Notes: generated by a model not told the origin, from the sequence alone. 8,180 nucleotides of DNA from Nitrospirota bacterium (GCA_029881175.1 JAOUNC010000111.1:1-8180), one strand, 5' to 3'. Numbered from the stretch's first letter, positions 1 through 6,524 are shown. Translations and numbers: made by a program.

Positions 1-989
1 CAACTCGTGGCAGGATGGATCGTCAGGCGCATCAGCTCCAACACCTGTTCTCTGAATTGTGATAAATGAGCCTGCCCCACCTCGGTTAAATCCAACGCCT
101 GTGCAATAATATCCGTTTCATCACTCTTGAGAACATGTTGGAGCAAAGCCACATGGTATTCACTGGACAGGCCGGTTAAGGTCAATAATTTCCCCACGAC
201 CTTGGCTTCATTCGCAAGCTCATGGGGTGTAGCTTTGACCAACACATTTCGATAGTTTGTAGGCGAACCCGCCTTCTCAGCTAAAGACGTGGGAACAGCC
301 GTGGCCTTCAAGTATCGATCAAGACGAACCCCAAGCTTAGAATCTGATCCGGCAGGAATATTTTTCGCCTGCTCGATCATTTTTAACGTGAGGCTGACAT
401 CAATCGGTCGTTGAGCCACTCTGGCGTCAATGTCATCAAGGACCTGCTCCAGCAATCCTACAGCCGAGATTTCTTTCTCAATCATTGCCAATAATCGTCG
501 CGCTTGCGCATAGACTTTGGGGCGAAGACGCGATTCTTCCGTTTCATTGCCATATAATAAATCGAGATTGAGTCCCATGACCGTTCGTAAAAACGACTGG
601 GCCTGTTCTGCGGTAAAATTGGGATGGTCTGACTCGCCCGCTGCGATAGAGAGGACACGGAGTTCACTGAGAATTTCGACTGACGGGTACTGGCCTTCGG
701 CACGAAGTCCCCCACCCACCAACTCCGGTAACAACCGTTCAGGATGTTCCCATGGCCCGGTATGAAATACCCCCCCGGAGTCAAACCGATGGGCCTGCCG
801 CCGAACAAACTCCAGACCCTCATCGTTTTCGAATAGATCTGTGGCACGACGATAAAATTCCGTTTGGTATTTGGCTTTAACAAAAGCCTCCGCTTGTTCA
901 ACGGCATCAAGGGCATCAAGCAGTGCTTGCTCTTGCGGGCTACTCGCCCGAGAGTCAGATGGAGCCCCACCTTTGCGAGTCTCACTCAT
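1..989 (-). CDS. Unrecognised protein encoded after the ATP-grasp ligase, C-terminus beyond window
   Basis: An uninterrupted reading frame of 329 codons starts at ATG 989-987 and runs off the left edge, so the C-terminus is not visible. I do not recognise the family. Residues 1-20 are polar and likely disordered; 20-65 are helical and charged. Residues 68-120 hold the most distinctive stretch, with FHTGPWEHPERLLPELVGGG near 75-94 and then LRAEGQYPSVEILSELRVLS at 95-114. From 125 on, the protein is rich in amphipathic helices. No signal peptide, membrane segment or known catalytic motif is visible, so it is probably cytoplasmic. The start overlaps the ATP-grasp stop codon (ATGAGTGA, 8 bases) and only a distant GAGG (1002-1005, 12 bases away) could serve as ribosome binding site. 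This suggests translational coupling and a shared process with the ligase. A GTG at 985 opens a shorter overlapping frame (482-985), but it ends early and lacks protein-like composition. Confidence 0.85.
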   Translation of the reverse strand, partial: MSETRKGGAPSDSRASSPQEQALLDALDAVEQAEAFVKAKYQTEFYRRATDLFENDEGLEFVRRQAHRFDSGGVFHTGPWEHPERLLPELVGGGLRAEGQYPSVEILSELRVLSIAAGESDHPNFTAEQAQSFLRTVMGLNLDLLYGNETEESRLRPKVYAQARRLLAMIEKEISAVGLLEQVLDDIDARVAQRPIDVSLTLKMIEQAKNIPAGSDSKLGVRLDRYLKATAVPTSLAEKAGSPTNYRNVLVKATPHELANEAKVVGKLLTLTGLSSEYHVALLQHVLKSDETDIIAQALDLTEVGQAHLSQFREQVLELMRLTIHPATS

Positions 990-2229
990 AGAAATCAACG
1001 TCCTCATATCGCTGCACGAGTTCCCGCAGAATTTCTGGATCTTCTCCTGCCAGAAAAACCGTTCCATAATGATTGCCGAATCCCACCCGCTCGGCCACCT
1101 TGGCCGTCACGGGTTCAAACATGGTATGCCGGTCCATATAGGCATGATTGGCCAATTCCTCAGGAAATTTGAGCTGATGGATAGAAGCTTTGCGTGGGTA
1201 CACCATCAAATTGGCGGCAAAGATTTTGTGGTCTTGCTCCTTGGGAAAGAATTTATCCAGGACTGCCTTTGGTGTATTGGGATCAGAGCATAACAACAGG
1301 GCCGCATAAGGGTTAAAGCCATAGGCTTTCTGGATCAGTTCAAAAATGTGGCCACCGGGGACCCGCGCCGCCACTTCTCCAAAGTGCAATTCTCCTTCAG
1401 CATCCAGAAAATATTCCGGATGAATCATGCCGTTCACGATTCCAAAGGCTTTCATCAGTTTTTCAATCGCCTTCCGGATCTTCGGGCGAATTTTCGTGAG
1501 TCTAGGAGTTTCCGGCACGATTTGCGAATACCCGAGGTGCACATACTCGGTAATATTCATAAATTCTATCTTTCCCTTATGAATGAAAGCTTCCACTGAA
1601 AATTCCTGACCGGCCAAATGACTTTCGGCCAAGCAGGGAAAGGCGTCATCCGGAAGATCGGCGATATCTTGTCGGGAACGAACAAACACATGGCCCACAC
1701 TCCCCGCCGCTGATAACGGTTTAAGATGCACCGGTTCTGGCGCCTCTTCCTGTAAGCGAAGCCTGGCCTCATTAATGTCTTCAAAAAAGGCTAAGGCTTC
1801 TTCTCGGGAATGCACCTCTTCGAACACACCCACCCGAATGCCGTTCATTTGGGCATTGCGTTTCATCATAGCTTTATCGCGAAAGAGCAGCGCGCGTTGA
1901 AAGGCACGAGGGTCTTTCAGCAGAACCGTATTGAGTTGTCCCGCCCATTCCACGGTTTCTTCATAAAGCGGCACCGCATGGCTCACCCCGCGTTCAAGCA
2001 GTTTTTCGGAGAGACGTTCGGAGTTTTGGTTGCGCATATAAAAATCCCATGTGACCACATCAATGCCATCTTCTTTGAGGGCAATATCAAAACCCTCGGG
2101 CACGACCGCCACAAAGGGAATATTATGCTCCTTCGCCGCTTCCATCGTTTCTAAGCTATACCCCAATAGCGCGACAGGGGATTTCTTTGCTTTAGACGTA
2201 TTTTTTGCCACCGATGCTTTCGCCGCCAT
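982..2229 (-). CDS. ATP-grasp domain protein (carboxylate-amine ligase type)
   Basis: This 415-residue cytoplasmic protein has the order of a biotin-carboxylase-like ATP-grasp enzyme. An N-terminal pre-ATP-grasp domain (about 18-105) begins with PVALLGYSLETMEAA. The lid and ATP-binding segments follow: RDKAMMKRNA at 117-126, the lysine motif HLKPLSAAGSVGHVFV at 168-183, ESHLAGQEFSVEAF at 202-215, and the metal/phosphate site HPEYFLDAEGELHFGEVAARVPGG at 270-293, cited here in two parts: H270/E272 and E285/R289. Known relatives activate a carboxylate as acyl phosphate and join it to an amine or amino acid; the E-V-A-A-R-x-P-G-G form resembles L-amino-acid ligases and carnosine-synthase-like enzymes. 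The actual substrates cannot be read from sequence. The first 17 residues are a Lys/Ala-rich basic tail, unusual for the fold, but the start is well supported by the AAAGGAGG before ATG 2229. The stop overlaps the next gene, and the acetyltransferase lies 129 bases upstream on the same strand. Confidence 0.9.
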   Translation of the reverse strand: MAAKASVAKNTSKAKKSPVALLGYSLETMEAAKEHNIPFVAVVPEGFDIALKEDGIDVVTWDFYMRNQNSERLSEKLLERGVSHAVPLYEETVEWAGQLNTVLLKDPRAFQRALLFRDKAMMKRNAQMNGIRVGVFEEVHSREEALAFFEDINEARLRLQEEAPEPVHLKPLSAAGSVGHVFVRSRQDIADLPDDAFPCLAESHLAGQEFSVEAFIHKGKIEFMNITEYVHLGYSQIVPETPRLTKIRPKIRKAIEKLMKAFGIVNGMIHPEYFLDAEGELHFGEVAARVPGGHIFELIQKAYGFNPYAALLLCSDPNTPKAVLDKFFPKEQDHKIFAANLMVYPRKASIHQLKFPEELANHAYMDRHTMFEPVTAKVAERVGFGNHYGTVFLAGEDPEILRELVQRYEDVDFYE

Positions 2230-2234
2230 TTAGA

Positions 2235-2242
2235 CCTCCTTT
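2235..2242 (-). promoter_or_regulatory. Ribosome binding site of the ATP-grasp gene
   Basis: The minus strand reads AAAGGAGG, five bases before ATG 2229. This is close to a perfect anti-16S match and fixes the start, so the basic Lys/Ala-rich N-terminal tail is probably really translated. It is the strongest ribosome binding site I see in the window. Confidence 0.8.
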
Positions 2243-2291
2243 AAGGATGACATAATCGTATGATTCCCAATTTGGCAGGGGTATTCACGGA

Positions 2292-2309
2292 ATGGACGGA
2301 ATAGTCCAT
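2292..2309. repeat. Short inverted repeat between acetyltransferase and ATP-grasp genes
   Basis: ATGGAC-N6-GTCCAT is a perfect 6-base inverted repeat with a 6-base loop in the 129-base gap between the two minus-strand genes. No T-tract follows on either strand, so it is not a convincing terminator. It could be an operator or an RNA hairpin in the intercistronic leader, or chance. Confidence 0.3.
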
Positions 2310-2358
2310 CAAAGAGGAATCATCATAAAAATTATTTGGAATGGTAAAGAAATGTTTG

Positions 2359-2928
2359 TTAGACCAGGTATTGGTACAGCTCGAATCCCTCTTCGTAGTA
2401 GGGCTTCAGCCAACCGGCGTTCCAATTTAGCACTTGTTCGCGAGTTGTCGCAAGACGTTCAAAGCCAAATCGGACGTATGCACGAGTGGCCCACGTCGCC
2501 TTCGGGTGGGCAATGAGTACCAAGCCACGTTTTCCCTCACTCGCAGCCTTATCACGCACATAACTAAGTAATTGCGGACCAAACCCTCTGCCGGTTTGAT
2601 GATCATACACATAGATATACCCTATGTACGACATGTCTCCAACTGATTGTGTAGAGACGATCCCCACTGGTGCGCCTTCGTTTCTGCCGATATAAAAATT
2701 TCGCCGAGCAAACTCGAGTTCTCCCCAGGTTTCATCCACATCATGTTGAGCCATATCCTTCTCATCAAGAAACGGCCGATACCAATCGGCCGATGACCGA
2801 AGGATATTGGCTGCAATGACCATTTCATGGGGCTTAGCTGGTTGAATATCTAACTGAGCTGAATCCGTCCTCGTGTTTCCAACAACATCACGTTGACGGT
2901 CTTCAATAATTTCTAAAGAATTTCGCAT
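2359..2928 (-). CDS. GNAT-family N-acetyltransferase
   Basis: This 189-residue cytoplasmic enzyme should transfer an acyl group from acetyl-CoA to an amine; the acceptor is unknown. The acetyl-CoA pyrophosphate loop is visible as RGFGPQLLSYV at 114-124, preceded by the strand YIGYIYVYDHQTG (101-113). Motif B follows as AYVRFGFERL (150-159), and a strand GLVLIAHPKA precedes it. The N-terminal 25 residues are polar and do not belong to the fold. I chose ATG 2928 rather than the in-frame ATG 2958 because GGAGG lies eight bases before 2928, inside what would otherwise be the first codons. It is first in a minus-strand run with the ATP-grasp ligase and the unrecognised protein, 129 bases from the next gene, so co-transcription is possible but not proven. 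It could acetylate the ligase's substrate or product, or be an unrelated resistance-type or ribosomal-type acetyltransferase. Confidence 0.88.
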   Translation of the reverse strand: MRNSLEIIEDRQRDVVGNTRTDSAQLDIQPAKPHEMVIAANILRSSADWYRPFLDEKDMAQHDVDETWGELEFARRNFYIGRNEGAPVGIVSTQSVGDMSYIGYIYVYDHQTGRGFGPQLLSYVRDKAASEGKRGLVLIAHPKATWATRAYVRFGFERLATTREQVLNWNAGWLKPYYEEGFELYQYLV

Positions 2929-2936
2929 ACAACAAT

Positions 2937-2941
2937 CCTCC
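2937..2941 (-). promoter_or_regulatory. Ribosome binding site that decides the acetyltransferase start
   Basis: GGAGG on the minus strand is eight bases upstream of ATG 2928. Its position favours that start over the longer in-frame ATG at 2958, which has no comparable site. Confidence 0.7.
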
Positions 2942-2970
2942 ACAGTGTTGGCTTTCAATTTTCATTCGCG

Positions 2971-2999
2971 TTTTTATTTTGGCATCGTTCTGCTGTCAC
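2971..2999 (-). promoter_or_regulatory. Candidate sigma-70 promoter of the acetyltransferase
   Basis: On the minus strand, GTGACA (2999-2994; five of six to TTGACA) and TAAAAA (2976-2971; four of six to TATAAT) are separated by 17 bases. Transcription would start near 2964, giving a leader of about 36 bases that includes the GGAGG. The match is by eye and the -10 box is mediocre. Confidence 0.35.
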
Positions 3000-3161
3000 T
3001 AAACGATGTTCTGTTATGTAAGCAGAGCAATACACCTAGGACTTTTGTCCTTCACTCCCATACTGCAGCTCGTTTAATTTCCGAAAACCCAGCGAGATAC
3101 TTCCGTGAAGTTTTCGTTTTCAAAAACCGGGTGACTCATTAACAAACCGTCTTTGTGCAAG

Positions 3162-3226
3162 TTCAAACCATGGTGATCAAGCGCAACGGGGAAAATAGTC
3201 TTGGCTTGATTCCCGGAAAGTTTGAA
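3162..3226. repeat. Nested inverted repeat able to form a two-stem hairpin
   Basis: Two concentric perfect 7-base arms are present: TTCAAAC (3162-3168) with GTTTGAA (3220-3226), and ATCAAGC (3176-3182) with GCTTGAT (3204-3210). The inner stem can extend by CAA (3184-3186) with TTG (3201-3203) across a one-base bulge, leaving a loop of about 14 bases. Spacers between the stems are 7 and 9 bases and can partly pair. No T-run follows, so it does not look like a terminator. It may be a structured RNA, a protein-binding site, or the remains of a small repeat element. Confidence 0.5.
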
Positions 3227-3228
3227 AC

Positions 3229-3249
3229 GTCTATACCTCTATACTAGAC
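3229..3249. repeat. Short CTATAC direct repeat inside a GTCTA/TAGAC dyad
   Basis: CTATAC occurs at 3231-3236 and 3239-3244 with an 8-base period. The pair is bracketed by GTCTA (3229-3233) and TAGAC (3245-3249), an inverted repeat with an 11-base interior. It sits three bases after the large hairpin. Function unknown and it may be chance. Confidence 0.3.
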
Positions 3250-3365
3250 CTCACAGCGTTAAATTTAAGGGTAAATACTTGTGTAGCATTTTTCCTCATA
3301 CCACATAAGTACCACTATAAAGCAAATAACATACCAGAAATAAAGTGTTGATATTAATGGTTTTT

Positions 3366-3395
3366 TTGAAAAATTTAATATAGCGGGCCTTTATT
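3366..3395 (+). promoter_or_regulatory. Candidate upstream sigma-70 promoter of the regulator
   Basis: TTGAAA (3366-3371; five of six to TTGACA) and TTTATT (3390-3395; four of six to TATAAT) are separated by 18 bases in a strongly AT-rich context. The expected start near 3402 falls inside the inverted repeat 3395-3413, so a protein bound there would block it. Assignment is by eye. Confidence 0.3.
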
Positions 3396-3413
3396 GTCCC
3401 AAATAATGGGACA
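3395..3413. promoter_or_regulatory. Perfect 19-base dyad, probable operator 1 of the regulator gene
   Basis: TGTCCCA-N5-TGGGACA is a perfect 7+7 inverted repeat with an AT-only centre, the shape of a dimeric Fis-type helix-turn-helix binding site. It begins 59 bases upstream of the regulator's ATG and touches the -10 box of a candidate promoter. The half-site TGTCYCA recurs in the dyad at 3436-3453. Confidence 0.6.
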
Positions 3414-3416
3414 TGC

Positions 3417-3444
3417 TTGACTCATTCTAATTTTATGAGACAAT
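3417..3444 (+). promoter_or_regulatory. Candidate proximal promoter giving a near-leaderless regulator mRNA
   Basis: TTGACT (3417-3422; five of six to TTGACA) and GACAAT (3439-3444; four of six to TATAAT) are 16 bases apart. Transcription would begin around 3451-3454, essentially at the ATG. This would explain why no ribosome binding site precedes the gene. The -10 box overlaps the second dyad. It is an alternative to the promoter at 3366-3395. Confidence 0.3.
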
Positions 3445-3453
3445 GATGTCTCA
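3436..3453. promoter_or_regulatory. Perfect 18-base dyad abutting the regulator's ATG, probable operator 2
   Basis: TGAGACA-N4-TGTCTCA is a perfect 7+7 inverted repeat ending one base before the start codon. Its arms are the TGTCYCA half-site facing the opposite way from the first dyad. A related half-site, TGACTCA (3418-3424), lies between the two. In mRNA the repeat could also fold over the ribosome-binding region. Autoregulation, as transcription block or translational hairpin, is inferred. Confidence 0.6.
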
Positions 3454-4920
3454 ATGTCAGATTTCTCTCCCATCGCCCTAATCAGTTCTCAGGAAATAGA
3501 AGAATTCCTGAGTAGCCAAGGAATTCATGTTCTAAGGCTTGCTGTTCCTACCCATATCGAGAGCGTGGAAGTTGGCCTCAATACCCGGCTGGTTGTTCTT
3601 GATGGTCAACATCTCGAAGATTCCCTCATATTTACTCTCATTCCAGCCATTCTAAAAAAATATTTGTATTTGGATATCTTGGTCTTCAAACCAGGTGCGG
3701 AAGCCAGTTATGTGCGAACCGTCCTGAGAGCCGGGGCCACTGATGTGCTGTATGAGGACTCCCTTGAAAAACTGACGAAAGCCATCATCACCATCCAGCA
3801 CAAATACGATTCTTCTCCGCAAAAACTCGATTTTCGTGATGGTCAAAAGAAATCAAACAACTTTGAAGGTATTCTCAGCCGCAATAAAGCCATGTGGGAT
3901 ATCTTTCAAACCATTGCCCATACGGCCAATTCGGATGCCACGGTGCTCATTGTTGGAGAAACCGGTACAGGTAAGGACTTACTGGCGCGCGCCATCCATC
4001 GACAATCCGAGAGACCCGGCCGATTTGTGGCGGTGAATTGCAGTACGATTAGTCCTGAAATTATTGAGTCAGAACTCTTTGGGCATGAACGTGGTGCCTT
4101 TACCGGCGCCCATCAACAAAAGGAGGGCTTGTTTCGGTATGCCGATGGCGGCACGCTTTTTCTAGACGAAATCGGAGATATGCCAGTGCAGACCCAACTC
4201 AGCTTGTTACGGGTCTTACAGGAACAAACGGTCAGGCCTGTGGGCTCTCATCAGGAAGTCCCGATCGATGCCCGCGTCATCGCCGCGACCAATGCGTCCC
4301 TTTCCCATGCGGTTCAAAACGGTACGTTTCGAGAGGATCTTTTTTACCGGTTAGATGTCATTCGCTTAGAGGTGCCGCCCTTACGAGAACGCCCGGAGGA
4401 TATTTTATTTTTATTCAACCATTTCCTCAAACAAGTCTGCGCCGATTATGAAATGGACCCTCCAGAATTAGACCAATCCTTTATCGATTTACTCGTGGAA
4501 CAATCGTGGCCGGGAAATGTGCGGCAACTGGAAAATCTCACTCAAAGGCTCGCATTAAAAGGACACACCCATGAATTAACCGCCGAGGATCTGAACGATG
4601 TGTTATATGCCCAGGACATTCCAGGATCCTCTACCACTCTCTCTGCCCCTGAAACCACACCCGCGGACGACCCTCTTGAAACTACAAATGGCCATTCTTT
4701 ATCCATCGACCCAACCCAGACCATCTCAGATTTTCTCCACCCACGCCTCACCACTTTAGAAAAAGAATATTTAGAATCCGTCTTGGCCAAGAACAATGGT
4801 CGAATTAATGATAGTGCTAATCAGGCGGGCATGAGCCGACGAACACTCCATCGCAAGCTCAAGGCGTACAATATCGACAAGCACCAATTTCGAAACAAGA
4901 ATTCAAAGTCAGGGTTGTGA
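3454..4920 (+). CDS. Sigma-54-dependent enhancer-binding transcriptional regulator with degenerate receiver
   Basis: This 488-residue NtrC-like activator would bind upstream DNA and use ATP hydrolysis to open sigma-54 promoter complexes. Residues 5-118 resemble a receiver fold, with the beta-3 strand LVVLD ending at D50 and RAGATDVLY at 92-100. However, the usual acidic pair is S11-S12, the Thr/Ser switch is replaced near F78, and the conserved Lys after beta-5 is Y/E (100-101). The AAA+ domain is complete: Walker A GETGTGKD (168-175), GAFTGA (214-219), Walker [11 protein letters not shown] (232-241), the FREDLFYRL arginine region (292-300) and [11 protein letters not shown] (352-362). A Ser/Thr/Pro-rich linker (about 389-425) leads to a Fis-type helix-turn-helix (about 449-473, [20 protein letters not shown]). 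An in-frame TGA at 3436 rules out a longer start, and there is no ribosome binding site before ATG 3454. Two perfect dyads directly upstream suggest autoregulation. Confidence 0.95.
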   Translation: MSDFSPIALISSQEIEEFLSSQGIHVLRLAVPTHIESVEVGLNTRLVVLDGQHLEDSLIFTLIPAILKKYLYLDILVFKPGAEASYVRTVLRAGATDVLYEDSLEKLTKAIITIQHKYDSSPQKLDFRDGQKKSNNFEGILSRNKAMWDIFQTIAHTANSDATVLIVGETGTGKDLLARAIHRQSERPGRFVAVNCSTISPEIIESELFGHERGAFTGAHQQKEGLFRYADGGTLFLDEIGDMPVQTQLSLLRVLQEQTVRPVGSHQEVPIDARVIAATNASLSHAVQNGTFREDLFYRLDVIRLEVPPLRERPEDILFLFNHFLKQVCADYEMDPPELDQSFIDLLVEQSWPGNVRQLENLTQRLALKGHTHELTAEDLNDVLYAQDIPGSSTTLSAPETTPADDPLETTNGHSLSIDPTQTISDFLHPRLTTLEKEYLESVLAKNNGRINDSANQAGMSRRTLHRKLKAYNIDKHQFRNKNSKSGL

Positions 4921-4954
4921 GTCTACTCGCCAAATAGACCTCCACACAAAGAAT

Positions 4955-4971
4955 GACTCTGGTTAAGAGTC
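4955..4971. terminator. Weak hairpin between convergent genes
   Basis: GACTCT-N5-AGAGTC is a perfect 6-base stem in the 42-base gap between the regulator and the carboxypeptidase; the loop contains the carboxypeptidase's TAA. On the minus strand the stem is followed by ATTCTTTGTGTGG, moderately T-rich, and on the plus strand by no T-tract. It may be an inefficient terminator for the minus-strand operon. A second small dyad, GTCTA-N9-TAGAC (4921-4939), follows the regulator's stop. Confidence 0.35.
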
Positions 4972-6438
4972 GGTGTACCGCTCTCGAAGATAGCTCAACA
5001 AATCGGCAACATGGTCGCGGTCACCCACTGCCTTACGCAGAAGATCCGGCGTCTCATAGAGATGCCCCTGGCGATGAATCCGTTCCCGCAGAACATTTAC
5101 AATAGGCGCGAAATCTCCCTGTTCAATACGGTGCTCTAAATCAGGGAAGCATTCGCATAAGACAGCAAACAGCGACGCCGCATAAAGGTTGCCCAACGTA
5201 TAACTCGGGAAATAGCCAAAAGCCCCGCCTGCCCAATGGGCATCCTGCAACGCACCTTCTGCATCATCCCCTGGTCGAACACCCAGAAACGCCTCACTTA
5301 ACCGGGCCCATTCGGCTGGAATTTCTTCAACAGTGATTCGCTTTTCAAATAAGGCCAGCTCCAATTCAAACCGTAATATAATATGCAGATTGTAGGAAAT
5401 TTCGTCTGCAAACACCCGAATACTTCCTGAAGTCACACGAGTTGAAGATTGGAAGACTCTTTCCGGATCGAAGGTTCGGCCAGGAAAATGTCGGGCAACC
5501 ATTGGCTGCAACCACCGATAAAACGCCCGGGATCGTCCAATCATATTTTCCCACAGACGTGATTGCGATTCATGCATGCCCGTTGACGTGGCTGCAAATA
5601 CCGCCGAACCTCCCTGACCTTGCGGAATGCCCTGTTCATAAAGGGCATGTCCCATCTCATGCATCGTGGCGGCTAATCCGCTGAGCAAATCCCGTTCATG
5701 AACATGCGTGGCAATACGCACGTCGCTACTCCCCACCCGACAAGAGAAGGGATGTTCCGCTTCATGCAATGCACCTTGCGTTGTGTCGTACCCGACCGCT
5801 CGAATCACATCTTGATGTAAGGCTAATTGCTTGGATATCTCAAACTTTTCATCGAATGCACACGATCCTTGCCTGCCTAACGCTTGTTGTCGGATAAGAG
5901 TCAACCCCTTTTGCAACGTGCCAAACATCAGTCGTAAATCTTTTACTGTCGTCCCGGGATCATAATCTTCGAGAAGCACATCATACGGATGTCGATTGGG
6001 ATCAATCGCGGTTGCCCGCTCAAGGGCCAGATCCAGGTTTGTTTGCAGACTCTCAGAAAATCGTCGATAATTTTTATCTTTTTTCGCCTCCCCCCATGCT
6101 GCGACGCCACTCGCGCTTGCATTTGCAATCCTGCTGGCCAGTTCTGACGGCACACGAACCGCACGCGCATAGAGTCGACGCATATTCCGAACGCCCGCTT
6201 GTTGCTCTAGGGTTAACTTGGGAAGAGCCGCCACTGCCTCAATGAGTGCACCGAGTCGAGTAGAAGTGCTTCGTTCGTGGTAGAGCCGTCCGATCAGCTC
6301 ACTCTGCTGGGCACGGCCTCCTGCTGAACCTGAAGGCATGAACACTTGCTGATCCCATCCCAGCAATCCTCCTATTCCCGCCAACGTATCCAGTTCAAAG
6401 ATTTCCTGCGAAAATTCATCCCAGACATCAGCGGGCAT
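4963..6438 (-). CDS. M32-family metallocarboxypeptidase (carboxypeptidase Taq type)
   Basis: This 491-residue protein is close to the usual M32 length of about 500. It removes amino acids one at a time from the C-terminus of peptides, using a zinc or cobalt ion, in the cytoplasm; no signal peptide is present. All family hallmarks are visible: the metal site HEMGH at 260-264 with the third ligand in HESQS (E290, within TGMHESQSRLWEN 286-298), DEISYNLHIILRFELE at 345-360, and GYFPSYTLGNLYAA at 408-421. The N-terminal GWDQQVFMPSGSAGGRAQQ (27-45) is also typical. AGGAG eight bases before ATG 6438 supports the start. It follows the aminotransferase on the same strand after 86 bases, so the two may form an operon in which peptides are trimmed and the freed amino acids transaminated. 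All active-site residues look intact. Confidence 0.95.
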   Translation of the reverse strand: MPADVWDEFSQEIFELDTLAGIGGLLGWDQQVFMPSGSAGGRAQQSELIGRLYHERSTSTRLGALIEAVAALPKLTLEQQAGVRNMRRLYARAVRVPSELASRIANASASGVAAWGEAKKDKNYRRFSESLQTNLDLALERATAIDPNRHPYDVLLEDYDPGTTVKDLRLMFGTLQKGLTLIRQQALGRQGSCAFDEKFEISKQLALHQDVIRAVGYDTTQGALHEAEHPFSCRVGSSDVRIATHVHERDLLSGLAATMHEMGHALYEQGIPQGQGGSAVFAATSTGMHESQSRLWENMIGRSRAFYRWLQPMVARHFPGRTFDPERVFQSSTRVTSGSIRVFADEISYNLHIILRFELELALFEKRITVEEIPAEWARLSEAFLGVRPGDDAEGALQDAHWAGGAFGYFPSYTLGNLYAASLFAVLCECFPDLEHRIEQGDFAPIVNVLRERIHRQGHLYETPDLLRKAVGDRDHVADLLSYLRERYTDS

Positions 6439-6446
6439 ACACCATT

Positions 6447-6451
6447 CTCCT
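6447..6451 (-). promoter_or_regulatory. Ribosome binding site of the M32 carboxypeptidase
   Basis: AGGAG on the minus strand lies eight bases before ATG 6438. It confirms the start and allows independent translation after the aminotransferase in a shared mRNA. Confidence 0.6.
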
Positions 6452-6524
6452 GTTTAAAGATAAAAGATTAGTGCGGCGAGGAGGGAATGCTACCGGAACG
6501 TGAATATTCCAAGTCGCGTGTTCT

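Larger units (their letters stand above)
2942..3453. other. Long AT-rich divergent intergenic region
   Basis: More than 500 bases separate the divergent acetyltransferase and regulator starts. I find no convincing gene here: the 65-codon plus-strand frame at 2945-3142 has no ribosome binding site and no protein-like pattern. Contents are a probable acetyltransferase promoter (2971-2999), a small AGGAC-TTTT-GTCCT hairpin (3038-3051), a 65-base imperfect hairpin (3162-3226), a short CTATAC repeat (3229-3249), the palindrome TTAAATTTAA (3259-3268), a very AT-rich stretch (about 3310-3380), and two perfect dyads before the regulator (3395-3453). The 9-mer TGACTCATT occurs twice in the same orientation (3132-3140 and 3418-3426). 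The length and density of symmetry suggest regulation rather than leftover spacer. Confidence 0.7.

Noticed and set aside
482..985. Minus-strand 167-codon frame starting at GTG 985
   Set aside because: It is out of frame with the much longer open frame from ATG 989, which reaches the window edge, and its composition is not protein-like.
2292..2309. Hairpin as terminator after the acetyltransferase
   Set aside because: The stem is only six bases and no T-tract follows on either strand, so I keep it only as a low-confidence repeat.
2359..2958. Longer acetyltransferase start at ATG 2958
   Set aside because: The GGAGG at 2937-2941 is correctly placed for ATG 2928 and would be inside the coding region of the longer form.
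2981..2993. GG...GC pair on the plus strand resembling a sigma-54 promoter
   Set aside because: The spacing is nine bases rather than the required ten, and it would point at the regulator from more than 450 bases away.
2945..3142. 65-codon plus-strand frame in the intergenic region
   Set aside because: No ribosome binding site, no protein-like pattern, and it overlaps the acetyltransferase promoter region; most likely a chance opening in AT-rich DNA.
3387..3400. GG-N10-GC on the minus strand (TGGGAC...AGGC)
   Set aside because: Spacing is right, but the -12 box reads AGGC, the element is explained by the perfect dyad it overlaps, and the target start would be about 460 bases away.
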